NCBI RefSeq assembly: GCF_003865075.1
Contig: NZ_BHWB01000021.1
Span: forward strand, 1-64,000
Length of the DNA stretch: 64,000 nt
Reading direction: 5' to 3'
From: Bacteroides faecalis
GTDB taxonomy: Bacteria; Bacteroidota; Bacteroidia; Bacteroidales; Bacteroidaceae
The translations under genes and the position numbers were made by a program. Shown in pieces: positions 1 through 8,477 of this stretch (position 1 is its first letter; each line of letters opens with the position of its first letter). The notes beneath the pieces were generated by a model. The model did no database searches and was not told the origin of the DNA. It was given only the letters and a program-made list of their open reading frames with translations.

Positions 1-1894
1 TACACATGATACTATCTCTCTCAAATATCCTTCTACTGGATAAAAGGATTTTCCCAATCGGACAATCTCGTTAATCTCTTTGTTAGTGACCAAGGATTCT
101 GCTTTCTTCGGGCTTCTTCATTTCCTGGTATTAAGCCTTTGGAACTGAAATTATCTCCTAAATGTATATTCCGGTGATGACGGCAGAAGTAATTCTTGCA
201 CGATTGGCTCCTTCTTTATAATTCTCGGCTTCTTCGGTTTGTATAATAGAATATGATCTGCATCGTTAAACGTGTATACACGATCAAGCCACCAGCCGAA
301 AGACAGGCTATTGAGCATGTAGTTTGTAGTTCCCCAACCTTGCTCGCTCATCGCTCCCAAGTGTCGCAACTGATTCTACGGGAATTTCCGTATTGAGCGG
401 GGAAAACTGGAGCAATGGATAGAGCCATGAACATATCATTTCCACATAATTCAGATAAGTATTTCATCCCTTCATTGTATGCTTGCGTACCCGTAGTAAC
501 ATCGGGATTATAGAATGAATCGGCTTCTAAAGTTCCATTATTGATAAAATCTAGTTTATATAGGTATATCCCCATCTTTTAAATTTCTCTATGTAATGCT
601 TCATCCGTAACTTCGTTCCCGGATGGGTAGGATCTACTGCCAATGATTCTATTTTACGAGGCTTTCCATTTGCATACAGGTAGATGTCTTTGTATTTCCA
701 TTGTTGGTCGGTTCCTTCTACGAAACCATCCGCATTACCAAACCAGTCGGAAAAAGGACACCAATAGATCCCGGCTTTCTGACCATTCTCTTTGCAATGT
801 CGGGCAAAAGCTATTAATTGTTCTTCATTGAAATTATCCCAGAAAGAATCCAGTCCGATATAAACGGTATTGTCATTCTCAAAACTATTGGGTTGTAACT
901 CTTGTTTGATGAAATCGGCAACATCAACAGCTCCCTGGTAATTTACCTTTGTAGCCATGGCGGCCCAACTGTTCCATCCGAAAGGAGTTCCCGAATTCCA
1001 TTGACGGGGAGGAGTAATTGTTGCATTCATTTCTCCGAATTCTTCCATTCCTTTTCGCCAGTCATTGAAATAGCCTACAAATATTTTGGGTGATTTCAGT
1101 CTTGTTCCCCGAACACTTCCATGTTTCTTTAGAAGGACGGTCCGGTCGATCGCTAATATCACGGGGTTAGTTCATGAGTCACCCCCCAAAACATTCAAGA
1201 TGAGTAATGTATCGGTATTTTCCTTGATAACGGATACCTGTTTCCAAGTATCATGTTCTACCGAACCGATCACTAATCCATTCTGCTGATTCCATTGAAT
1301 ATCGCGGTTGCTTCAAAGGAAATACCTTCCTCTTTTAATGAGTGGATAAGTAACTTACGAAAGCGTCATTGTCATATGGAACACGCAATACTCTATTGGT
1401 GGAGTCCTGTGGTAAAAAAGAGTTTTTCTCCGAGGTATATACGGGAGCTATATAATTACTTGCTATCTTTTCGTTGGCAGAGCAGAGCCATGCTTCCGTA
1501 AGAAAATATTCATTGTCTGGGTAGAAATAGTAAATAATTTTGTTCTATCTTGATATTGGATAAAGGACCGTCAGTGTAGATGATTGTGTATTTCTTCCCT
1601 TTTCCCACCTTATCGCTAATTTTCTCTTTCTGGATTTCTATGGTTTTGAAATCACAGCTTCTGATCTCTGTTGTGTTTACTTTTGCTTTTACGTATGTTC
1701 CTTTCAGTATATTTTTGTCCTTTGTAACTATAATCTATAGTATGAGTGGAGGGCTGATAAGAGATTTCCCAGTTATTACTTTTGATTTTCTTATTTGCTC
1801 CTTGAATTGTAAGATGGAAACATATTAACAGTAGTAGACTGATTTCTAAATATCTGAAATTGGTGCAGGGAAATTTACTCATAGTCGTATTCAA
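1..1894 (-). pseudogene. decayed secreted alpha-galactosidase-like glycoside hydrolase (GH27/GH36 clan)
   Basis: Pieces of one glycoside hydrolase lie in order on the minus strand but in changing frames, so the gene is broken by several frameshifts and stops. It begins at 1894 with a signal-peptide-like segment. It continues through a beta-sandwich-like part around 1150-1290 and a barrel start with GWNSWAAM near 960. Further on are IESLAVDPTHPG near 630, YINLDFINNG near 550 (the Asp is the likely nucleophile) and RISCDTW near 365. Remnants run to the window edge, so the 3' end is outside. The family removes terminal alpha-linked galactose or related sugars; here no full-length protein can be made. 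The exact GH subfamily is uncertain. Confidence 0.8.
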
Positions 1895-1951
1895 TTTAAG
1901 AAGTGATTATTTAATCTAATTTAGGTGTGCCTATAGTTGGAAAAAGACTGT

Positions 1952-2515
1952 TTACAAAGATGCCCGTATCCTGCTTAGTGATTGAGGAGTTATCCATAGG
2001 TAAGATGCAATATATTTTAAAGGTACATATTGCAATAATTCCGGAGTTTCTTTAATCAGTGTGAGATAACGTTCTTTTGCTCGTGGACTCCCTGCACTGA
2101 TCAGCCAGTTTTCTTGTCCAAGAAATTGGCGTTCCATCAAATTAAGTCCCAAGTTTGCCAGCTCGATGGAAGAAGAAAACAAATTATTCAGCGATGAGCG
2201 CGAAACGCAATAAGCTGTACTGTCACACATAGCTTCAATATTGATTAATGAATAGGCATTATCTACGTATCCCCAAACGGAGAAAGCTGCTTCTCCTTCA
2301 GAGGCAAACCATATTGTTGTGTCTACTCCGTCTTTATGATAATATCCTCGCCAGATACCTTTCTTTATTAAATAAAGATTACTATTCTTCGTACCTTCCC
2401 GTACAATCAATTCTTTTTTGTTGAAATGTACTTCTTCCATACATTCCAATAAAAGTTGTACATTGGCTTCTGACACTTTGTACTTATTGCAAAGTTTTTC
2501 GATAAATATATTCAT
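1952..2515 (-). CDS. Crp/Fnr-family transcriptional regulator
   Basis: A protein of about 187 residues. An N-terminal cyclic-nucleotide-binding-like beta roll has the run KKELIVREGTKNSNLYLIKK and an IWRGYYHKDG segment. The C-terminal part ends in a helix-turn-helix-like segment, YIASYLWITPQSLSRIR. The reading frame is open up to 2626, but the ATG at 2515 is preferred because a -7 box (TATCTTTG, minus strand, 2527-2520) sits directly upstream. That would give a very short or absent leader. Many Bacteroides members of this family lack clear ligand-binding residues, so the effector is unknown. It lies next to the decayed hydrolase and cannot be tied to a target from position alone. Confidence 0.85.
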   Translation of the reverse strand: MNIFIEKLCNKYKVSEANVQLLLECMEEVHFNKKELIVREGTKNSNLYLIKKGIWRGYYHKDGVDTTIWFASEGEAAFSVWGYVDNAYSLINIEAMCDSTAYCVSRSSLNNLFSSSIELANLGLNLMERQFLGQENWLISAGSPRAKERYLTLIKETPELLQYVPLKYIASYLWITPQSLSRIRASL

Positions 2516-2698
2516 ATTGCAAAGATACATATCATTAGCGTACAAAGAAGTGGTCTTTCTGATAAATTTTAATGATAATTTTCGTGGGCCAATTATAGAT
2601 ATCAGAGTAGTAAAAGCAAAATTCAATATATGTTTAGCTTAAGCTATTATGAAACTCTCACTGTGTAGGAGTACTTTGGGAGCTTTTTTTGAAGATTC

Positions 2699-2744
2699 TA
2701 ACTACTTATTTAGCAAATTCAGGAATTTGCTAAATAAGTAGTTA
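2699..2744 (-). terminator. 21-bp perfect inverted repeat, likely terminator of the MATE gene
   Basis: Arms at 2699-2719 and 2724-2744 pair without mismatch around a 4-base CAGG loop. It lies downstream of the MATE exporter on the minus strand and upstream of the Crp-like gene. The stem is AT-rich and has no strong T-run directly after it on the minus strand, so termination is inferred from position and stem strength. Confidence 0.6.
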
Positions 2745-2840
2745 TTTGAATTAGATTCTCGAGGCATTATTTATTATTAGCTCTTCTAATTCATTTGTTA
2801 ATTTTACATTGGACGCAATCTCCATCTTCAGATTTTGTAC

Positions 2841-4190
2841 TCATTCCTTTAATCGGCGGTCTTTCAAATAAACTCCGATAATGTAGATCGTAGTTAATAA
2901 CTCTGCTAAAGGGACTGCTAACCAGATACCAGGCACTCCCAGAAGAGGAGGTAATGCGAAAAATCCTATTAACATAAAGACAACTCCCCGGAGAAGCGTG
3001 ATAATAGTGGCTCTTCTTGCCCGTTCAATACTTTGGTAATAACCTATTCCCACCATATTGAATGCGAAGAAGATGTAACCAATTGCAAAATAAGGAATTC
3101 CTTTTTCGGCAATCTCAAAAGCTGCATAGCTACGATCAATGAATAAAGCGACAATGTAATGGCTACAAAGAGCAGTAATGGTGAAAAAGCATATTCCACA
3201 AAGTAAGGCTGTCCGTATGGAAAGATAAAGAGTCTTTCGCACACGTGCCGATTTATTGGCTCCGAAATTATAGCTGATAATTGGTTGAGCGGATTGTGCA
3301 ATCGCATTATATACCATGAAAATAATCGGGAAGAAGTAACAGACAATACTGAATGCAGCTACTCCATCTTCTCCCAGATGACGGATAAATACGTAATTTC
3401 CCAAAAACATCATACAGGCGATGGAGGCTTCACTGATAAATGCGGAAGTACCCAGTTTGATCATATAGCCAATATTCCGTATGGTTAGCAACATACTTTT
3501 TTTGCTCAATTTAATACGATAAAGTCTAATGTAACGGGAATATCCGGCAAGGTAGACAATGGTCATCAGGCTTCCGACGGTAATCCCCAGACTGGTGGCA
3601 AACGCAGCACCCATTAATCCCCAACCGAATTCGAAAATGAAAATATAATCAAGTATGATGTTAAGTACAGCGGAAACAGCATTGCATAACATGGCATAAT
3701 TGGGTGAACCGTCCAGCCGAATGTAGAACATACCGGCATTCAATAACACATAGAAAACAAGGAAAGGAACATACCAGATCATATACTCCACTACGTCAGG
3801 CATTAATCTCTCCGAACTTCCGAGTAATCGTGCCAATGGTTCCACATAGTAAAAACAGAGGGCAGACATTACTAATATGATGATTACTGAAACAGCCAGT
3901 GCCTGAGTTATGTTAATACTCGCCACTTTGTGTTTGCCTTGGGACAAATGAATGGAGGCTACCACCGAGGCCCCGACTCCAAACATCAGGCCGATACCGG
4001 TAGTAATCATAAAAAGAGGAGCGGTAATATTGACGGCTGCTAATGCGTCACTACCTATTCCTTTACCCACGAATATACCGTCAGTGATTACGAATATAGC
4101 TGAGAATACCATTCCCAATACCGTAGGGACCAATAATTTGCGGAACAACTTAGAGATGTCCATGCTACCGAAATCAATACTATCTTTCAT
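2841..4190 (-). CDS. MATE-family multidrug/metabolite exporter
   Basis: A protein of 449 residues with about twelve hydrophobic segments in the two-fold arrangement of MATE transporters. Family-like stretches include LLVPTVLGMVFSAIFVITDG at the N-terminus, GLMFGVGASVVASIHLSQGK near residue 70, and AQSAQPIISYNFGANK in the second half. MATE proteins export drugs or metabolites from the cytoplasm in exchange for Na+ or H+. The length is normal for the family. It is a single-gene unit with a -7 box (TACCTTTG, 4232-4225) and a 28-bp palindrome just upstream, suggesting control by a dimeric repressor or activator. The substrate cannot be read from the sequence. Confidence 0.92.
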   Translation of the reverse strand: MKDSIDFGSMDISKLFRKLLVPTVLGMVFSAIFVITDGIFVGKGIGSDALAAVNITAPLFMITTGIGLMFGVGASVVASIHLSQGKHKVASINITQALAVSVIIILVMSALCFYYVEPLARLLGSSERLMPDVVEYMIWYVPFLVFYVLLNAGMFYIRLDGSPNYAMLCNAVSAVLNIILDYIFIFEFGWGLMGAAFATSLGITVGSLMTIVYLAGYSRYIRLYRIKLSKKSMLLTIRNIGYMIKLGTSAFISEASIACMMFLGNYVFIRHLGEDGVAAFSIVCYFFPIIFMVYNAIAQSAQPIISYNFGANKSARVRKTLYLSIRTALLCGICFFTITALCSHYIVALFIDRSYAAFEIAEKGIPYFAIGYIFFAFNMVGIGYYQSIERARRATIITLLRGVVFMLIGFFALPPLLGVPGIWLAVPLAELLTTIYIIGVYLKDRRLKE

Positions 4191-4224
4191 ACCTTTCTCC
4201 CTTTTATTATTTTGAAAACGGTTG

Positions 4225-4275
4225 CAAAGGTAGAGGGATAGAATGAGATAAAAATTACCAATTGGTAATTTTTAT
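4225..4275 (-). promoter_or_regulatory. MATE promoter (-7 box) with adjacent 28-bp perfect palindrome, putative operator
   Basis: The minus strand has TACCTTTG at 4232-4225, matching the Bacteroides -7 consensus, 35 bases before the start at 4190. Immediately upstream, 4248-4275 is a perfect 28-bp palindrome with core TTACCAATTGGTAA, covering the -20 to -45 zone. This position and symmetry suit an operator for a dimeric regulator of the MarR/TetR type. No regulator gene is adjacent. Confidence 0.6.
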
Positions 4276-4558
4276 CGATTGGCCTCTTTTATTATGATTA
4301 GGTAATTCTTTGGGGGTGTTCAAAGGAAATAAAAGTGTTTCAATCATTTTTTGAGACTCCTCCCATCAAAGTCAGGTATTCCAGCATTTATCCGTTGTCA
4401 CTCCATTTCAATTCGATATGCAACAGTTCAACAACCGTTTGGCCGATATCGAAACCGCAAGCCTCTAATGACGGACGAACCATATCTGGGTATGGGCATG
4501 GTTTACTTTCTTTACGAGTACATGATGGAATAGATAGATAATTCCTGACAGCGTAATA
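4276..4558. other. intergenic stretch with a possible coding remnant
   Basis: Two short plus-strand frames between 4335 and 4541 overlap here. One ends in MTDEPYLGMGMVYFLYEYMM at 4468-4533, and the other contains QQFNNRLADIETASL. They could be pieces of one frameshifted gene, but no family is recognised and no start signal is clear. Otherwise nothing supportable is seen. Confidence 0.25.
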
Positions 4559-6244
4559 TTACCCCAATGAGAGAATCAGTAGTTGTGCTGTCAATACTCG
4601 CAGAAACATGGTGAGCGGGTATACAGTAGCATATCCTACGGCGGGTGCATCACAAGCAGTCAGATCATTGGAGTAAGCCAAGGCCGGCGGATTGGTGGTG
4701 GAACCTGCCAATACTCCGATCAGAGTAAAGTAATTCAGTTTGCAATAGTAACGTCCGATTAATCCAGTAATCAGGAGAGGCAAAATGGTGATGATCACGC
4801 CATAACCTACCCATACGTATCCGCCATCATTGATAATTGTTTCGACGAATCCTTTTCCTGCCCCTAATCCCACACAGGCAAGGAAGATAGAAATTCCTAT
4901 TTCACGTAACATTAGATTCGCACTCATGGTAGTGTAAGTAATCAGTTTATATTTCGGCCCGAAACGGCTGATCAAGATAGAGACGATTAACGGACCGCCT
5001 GCCAGTCCCAGTTTTACCGGTTGAGGAATTCCGGGGAATGTGAATGGTAGACTTCCCAAAATACATCCGAGGGCGATACCAATAAAAATAGGAATCAGAT
5101 TCGGGTGGTTCAAACGTTTCATAGAGTTGCCAAGAACTTTCTCAGCATGGGCGACAGCAAGCTCTGTACCCACGATAGTTACGCGGTCACCCATTTGCAA
5201 TTGTAATTGTGGAGCAGCTACCAAGTCTACGCCCGAACGGTTCACACGGGTAATGTTTGCTCCGAAGTTATTCCGTATTTTAAGTTGTGAAAGAGTTTTT
5301 CCGTTGAGTTCCGGTTTGGTAATTAGAATGCGTCTTGAGATAAGTTGCTTGTCCTGTTGTTCCCATTCCATCTTTATCTCTTTACCGAAGAAGACAGTGA
5401 TTGCTTCTACGTCTATCGGAGTAGAGATGGCCAGAATCTTATCTCCTACATGTACGATCGTTTCGGAATTGACTAATTCAGTTTCACCTCCTTCACGATG
5501 CCGTATACGTGAGATTACGAATTTACGATTCACTAGCGGACGGAGTTCTTTTATACAAAGACTATCTACTGCTTCGTTTTTTATCTCAATAGTGACAGGT
5601 CGTACAGTTAATTCTTGTAAATGTCCCAAACCAACTTCAGCTTCTTTTTCTTCCTTTGGAGTATTAATGTGAAGAATATATTTCAGAATTATGAGGGATA
5701 AGATGATACCTACTACACCTAATGGATAGCTGACGGCATATCCCAATGCAATTTCAGGAGCATCTATACCGTTCAGGTCACTGTTGGCCTGCTGGGCAGC
5801 ACCAAGTCCGGGAGTATTAGTCACAGCACCGGATAAGATACCCACCATGGTAGTGATCGGAGTACCGGTAGTAAAATGCAGAATGATGGTGATTCCTACA
5901 CCTAATGTCACCACTAATATAGCCAGCATATTCAGTGTGAACCCTCCTTTCTTAAAAGCAGAAAAGAATCCCGGACCGACTTGCAGACCGATAGAGTAGA
6001 CAAATAGAATCAGTCCGAATTCTTTTAAAAAGTGAAGCAAATGTTCGTCCAGATTCATGTTGAAATGTCCGAATACGATACCTACAAAGAGTATCCAGGT
6101 GACTCCCAGAGATATTCCCCATATTTTAATTTTCGCCAGAATGATGCCAAATGCAATTACAAGCGATAAAATTAATACGGAGTGTGCCACTCCGCCACCC
6201 CAAAGGTTGGGGTAACCTTCGAATAGATTCTTTAAAACTTCCAT
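4559..6244 (-). CDS. AAEx/AspT-YidE-YbjL-type transporter under cobalamin riboswitch control
   Basis: A protein of 561 residues with the layout of the aspartate:alanine exchanger family. Residues about 15-190 are membrane segments, with GLQVGPGFF near 91 and GAVTNTPGLGAAQQ near 140. Two RCK_C/TrkA_C-like domains lie at about 205-375 (the second has GDRVTIVG). Membrane segments resume at about 385-561, with GSTTNPPALAYSND near 515 repeating the first half's motif. The family includes the AspT aspartate/alanine antiporter and the SucE-type succinate exporter of corynebacteria. A full cobalamin riboswitch with its own promoter lies upstream on the same strand, so expression should rise when B12 is scarce. 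I infer a dicarboxylate exporter; the substrate is unproven. A close paralogue is at 19924-21588. Confidence 0.88.
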   Translation of the reverse strand: MEVLKNLFEGYPNLWGGGVAHSVLILSLVIAFGIILAKIKIWGISLGVTWILFVGIVFGHFNMNLDEHLLHFLKEFGLILFVYSIGLQVGPGFFSAFKKGGFTLNMLAILVVTLGVGITIILHFTTGTPITTMVGILSGAVTNTPGLGAAQQANSDLNGIDAPEIALGYAVSYPLGVVGIILSLIILKYILHINTPKEEKEAEVGLGHLQELTVRPVTIEIKNEAVDSLCIKELRPLVNRKFVISRIRHREGGETELVNSETIVHVGDKILAISTPIDVEAITVFFGKEIKMEWEQQDKQLISRRILITKPELNGKTLSQLKIRNNFGANITRVNRSGVDLVAAPQLQLQMGDRVTIVGTELAVAHAEKVLGNSMKRLNHPNLIPIFIGIALGCILGSLPFTFPGIPQPVKLGLAGGPLIVSILISRFGPKYKLITYTTMSANLMLREIGISIFLACVGLGAGKGFVETIINDGGYVWVGYGVIITILPLLITGLIGRYYCKLNYFTLIGVLAGSTTNPPALAYSNDLTACDAPAVGYATVYPLTMFLRVLTAQLLILSLG

Positions 6245-6341
6245 TGTCTTTTATTATAGTTTCATTGTAATTAATCGCATTAAAAGTACTTCAGGAGCGA
6301 TCACTTCCATTCTTACTTTTAATTATGTTTACTTTGAAGGG

Positions 6342-6425
6342 TTACCCGTCTAAAGTAGTCATACACAGCCCATCCTTACTGATCATAGCAATGTCAGTAA
6401 TATTTGTATTTCCATAAGCAATCAT
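6342..6425 (-). CDS. possible 27-residue ORF in the riboswitch leader
   Basis: A short minus-strand frame, ATG at 6425 and TAA at 6342, lies between the riboswitch and the AAEx gene. Its product would begin MIAYGNTNITD and end MTTLDG. It overlaps no other gene, but has no recognised family. It could be an upstream ORF, a remnant, or chance. Confidence 0.2.
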   Translation of the reverse strand: MIAYGNTNITDIAMISKDGLCMTTLDG

Positions 6426-6478
6426 TTATCACTTACTGTCTTTCTATCCCACGAGTAAAGACAGTGATTAAGGTATTG

Positions 6479-6673
6479 AATGGCAGGTCTTCTGACTGAC
6501 TCCCTTCTTGATGCCTTCCCGATTTGATTATTTTAACCGACCAGTGGCAAAAGTTATTTTCAAGAAGTTGAATGGAGCTTTACAGCAGCGGGACTGTTCG
6601 GGATTTTCACCCGATTCCCTTTTAATCCAAATAGCTGATAAGTCTATCTGAAACCAATTCGCAGACAAAGATA
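6479..6673 (-). promoter_or_regulatory. cobalamin (adenosylcobalamin) riboswitch plus promoter, upstream of the AAEx gene
   Basis: On the minus strand the hallmark blocks occur in order. There is AAAGGGAATC near 6625, then GGTGAAAATCCCGAACAGTC near 6605 followed by CCGCTGCTGTAA. GCCACTGGTCG follows near 6550 (B12 box), then GGGAAGGC near 6520 and AGAAGACCTGCC ending near 6482. A -7 box (TATCTTTG) at 6673-6666 gives it its own start. The next gene in this direction is the AAEx transporter at 6244. btuD lies upstream and ends at 6709. A hairpin with ACTGTCTTT arms just after the aptamer (about 6435-6475) may be the expression platform. Such elements normally repress when cobalamin binds. Confidence 0.93.
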
Positions 6674-6708
6674 GCGAATTTATGGATAAACCTAATTGAA
6701 GAGCATGT

Positions 6709-7464
6709 TTATTTGATGCGTACTCTCATCTCTTGAGCATCGAACGTGACAGACTCGTTTCGGAAAAGTCTTTCGATATGTCCGCTAGTTATCATTTCGG
6801 GAGTCAGAAGGGAGTATAATTGAGGATTGTCTATCAACATGATGGAGTCACAAAGAGACAGAGCGATATCCAGATCATGCGTGGAGAAGATGATACACTT
6901 CCCTTTTTCTTCTGCCAATTTCTTGAGGAGCAGACACAATTCATATCGGTTAGGTAAATCGAGGAAAGCTGTCGGTTCATCGAGCAAAATAACGGGAGTA
7001 TCTTGTGCAAGCGCTCTTGCAATCATGATACGCTGGCACTCTCCGTCCGACATTTTATCCATGGTCTTTTCAGCATAATCAGTCATGCCTACCAATCGAA
7101 TAGCTTCGTCTACCTGTTCTTTATCTTTCGGTTGTAATTGTCCCAGCCAGTTGGTATAAGGGGCACGACCTAATGACACGACATCTTCGCAACGTAGATT
7201 AGCAATACGCACTTTATCAGTGGTTACAAAGCTAATATTACGCGCGAGTTCTTCCGGTTTGAGTAACGAAACATTTTTATTTTGAAGAAGAATTTCTCCG
7301 TTCAAAGGCTTCTCCAATCCCATTATGGCACGAAGTAGTGTACTTTTTCCCGTACCATTGCGTCCTAATAATGCGATAAGCTGGCTTTCTGGAATCCGGA
7401 TGGAAACTTTATCCAACAGCATGCGCTGTCCATATCCTAGTGTAAGTTTATTGAATTGAATCAT
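6709..7464 (-). CDS. btuD: cobalamin ABC transporter ATP-binding protein BtuD
   Basis: A 251-residue ABC ATPase that would power import of cobalamin across the inner membrane with BtuC and BtuF. Walker A is LLGRNGTGKST (residues about 32-42), the signature is MSDGECQR near 140, and Walker B is VILLDEPTAFLDLP near 160, followed by the switch His in STHDLD. The length is usual for iron-siderophore/B12-type ATPases. Its start overlaps the stop of btuC by four bases, and it is the last gene of the riboswitch-led btu operon. Sequence alone would also fit a siderophore or haem ATPase; the operon with btuB and the riboswitch decide for B12. Confidence 0.9.
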   Translation of the reverse strand: MIQFNKLTLGYGQRMLLDKVSIRIPESQLIALLGRNGTGKSTLLRAIMGLEKPLNGEILLQNKNVSLLKPEELARNISFVTTDKVRIANLRCEDVVSLGRAPYTNWLGQLQPKDKEQVDEAIRLVGMTDYAEKTMDKMSDGECQRIMIARALAQDTPVILLDEPTAFLDLPNRYELCLLLKKLAEEKGKCIIFSTHDLDIALSLCDSIMLIDNPQLYSLLTPEMITSGHIERLFRNESVTFDAQEMRVRIK

Positions 7465-8477
7465 TTGATTATACGCAGATTTTTAGCTATTACCCATAAA
7501 ATAACCGGCACTCCCAGTAAGGCAGTAATACAATTGACCGGTAATAAAAACTTCTTGGCTATAATGTCACAAAGTAACATACTGATCAATCCTGTCAGCA
7601 TTGTGCCTGGTACTAGCACTCGATGGTCGGCATTATTGAATAATAGTCGTGTGACGTGTGGGACGGCTAGACCAATGAACCCTACGGGACCGCAAAAGGC
7701 AGTTACTGTTCCGGTCAATAGAGCAGTAGATAAGAAGATTAGTGTGCGTGAGCGCTTAATGTTCATTCCCATACTACGGGCATAATTCTCACCTAACAAT
7801 AATAAATTAAGTGATTTGATACAAGCAATGGAAATAAATAATCCGATAAATAACATGGGGATCATTATGCTTAGCTGGGTCACAGTAATGTGACTAAGTG
7901 ACCCCATCGACCATAAAGTGAACATTTTCAATTGTTCGGCAGAACTTAGATATTGTAATATCTGAATAATAGCACCTGCCACATAGCCAATCATTACTCC
8001 CATAATCAGAACACCTAAGATGTTTTTAACTTTCTGGCTGATGATGGCTACGCCCAGTAAAATAACAACTGCACCTATCCAGCCCGAACCTACCACTCCT
8101 AGTGATTGTAATAATGGGAATTCAGCCCAACCTAGTAATGGAGCGCCTAATATAAATAATGCTACTCCTAAACCGGCACCAGAACTTACCCCGAGTAGAT
8201 AAGGGTCTGCCAGTGGATTTTGAAATACCGTCTGCATCTGTAAGCCACTCACCGAAAGAGCTACACCGATCAGAACTGCAACTATTACTCGTAATAGTCG
8301 GATAGAAAGTAAAATGTTGCGTGTCATTTCATCACATTCACCTCCCGTAAATACAGCCCATACTTTGGAAACTGGTATGAAAGTATCACCTGTTACCATA
8401 TCTGTTATTACTAATAATATAGCAACTATTCCTAAAACAATGAATAAGAGTGATGTGGATCTGCGATTCTGTTTCAT
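7461..8477 (-). CDS. btuC: cobalamin ABC transporter permease BtuC (FecCD family)
   Basis: A 338-residue inner-membrane permease of the FecCD/BtuC family with about ten hydrophobic segments. Family features include SIRLLRVIVAVLIGVALSVS near residue 65, QNPLADPYLLGVSSGAGLG near 90, and the C-terminal FCGPVGFIGLAVPHVTRLLF, which contains the region that contacts the ATPase. It would form the B12 channel with BtuD. Four-base overlaps join it to btuF upstream and btuD downstream, indicating translational coupling. Assignment to cobalamin rather than siderophores rests on the operon and its riboswitch. Confidence 0.9.
   Translation of the reverse strand: MKQNRRSTSLLFIVLGIVAILLVITDMVTGDTFIPVSKVWAVFTGGECDEMTRNILLSIRLLRVIVAVLIGVALSVSGLQMQTVFQNPLADPYLLGVSSGAGLGVALFILGAPLLGWAEFPLLQSLGVVGSGWIGAVVILLGVAIISQKVKNILGVLIMGVMIGYVAGAIIQILQYLSSAEQLKMFTLWSMGSLSHITVTQLSIMIPMLFIGLFISIACIKSLNLLLLGENYARSMGMNIKRSRTLIFLSTALLTGTVTAFCGPVGFIGLAVPHVTRLLFNNADHRVLVPGTMLTGLISMLLCDIIAKKFLLPVNCITALLGVPVILWVIAKNLRIIK

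Noticed and set aside
6479..6673. Riboswitch read as a 3' element of the btuGBFCD transcript
   Set aside because: It has its own -7 box and faces the AAEx gene; an aptamer at the end of the uptake operon would have nothing to control there.
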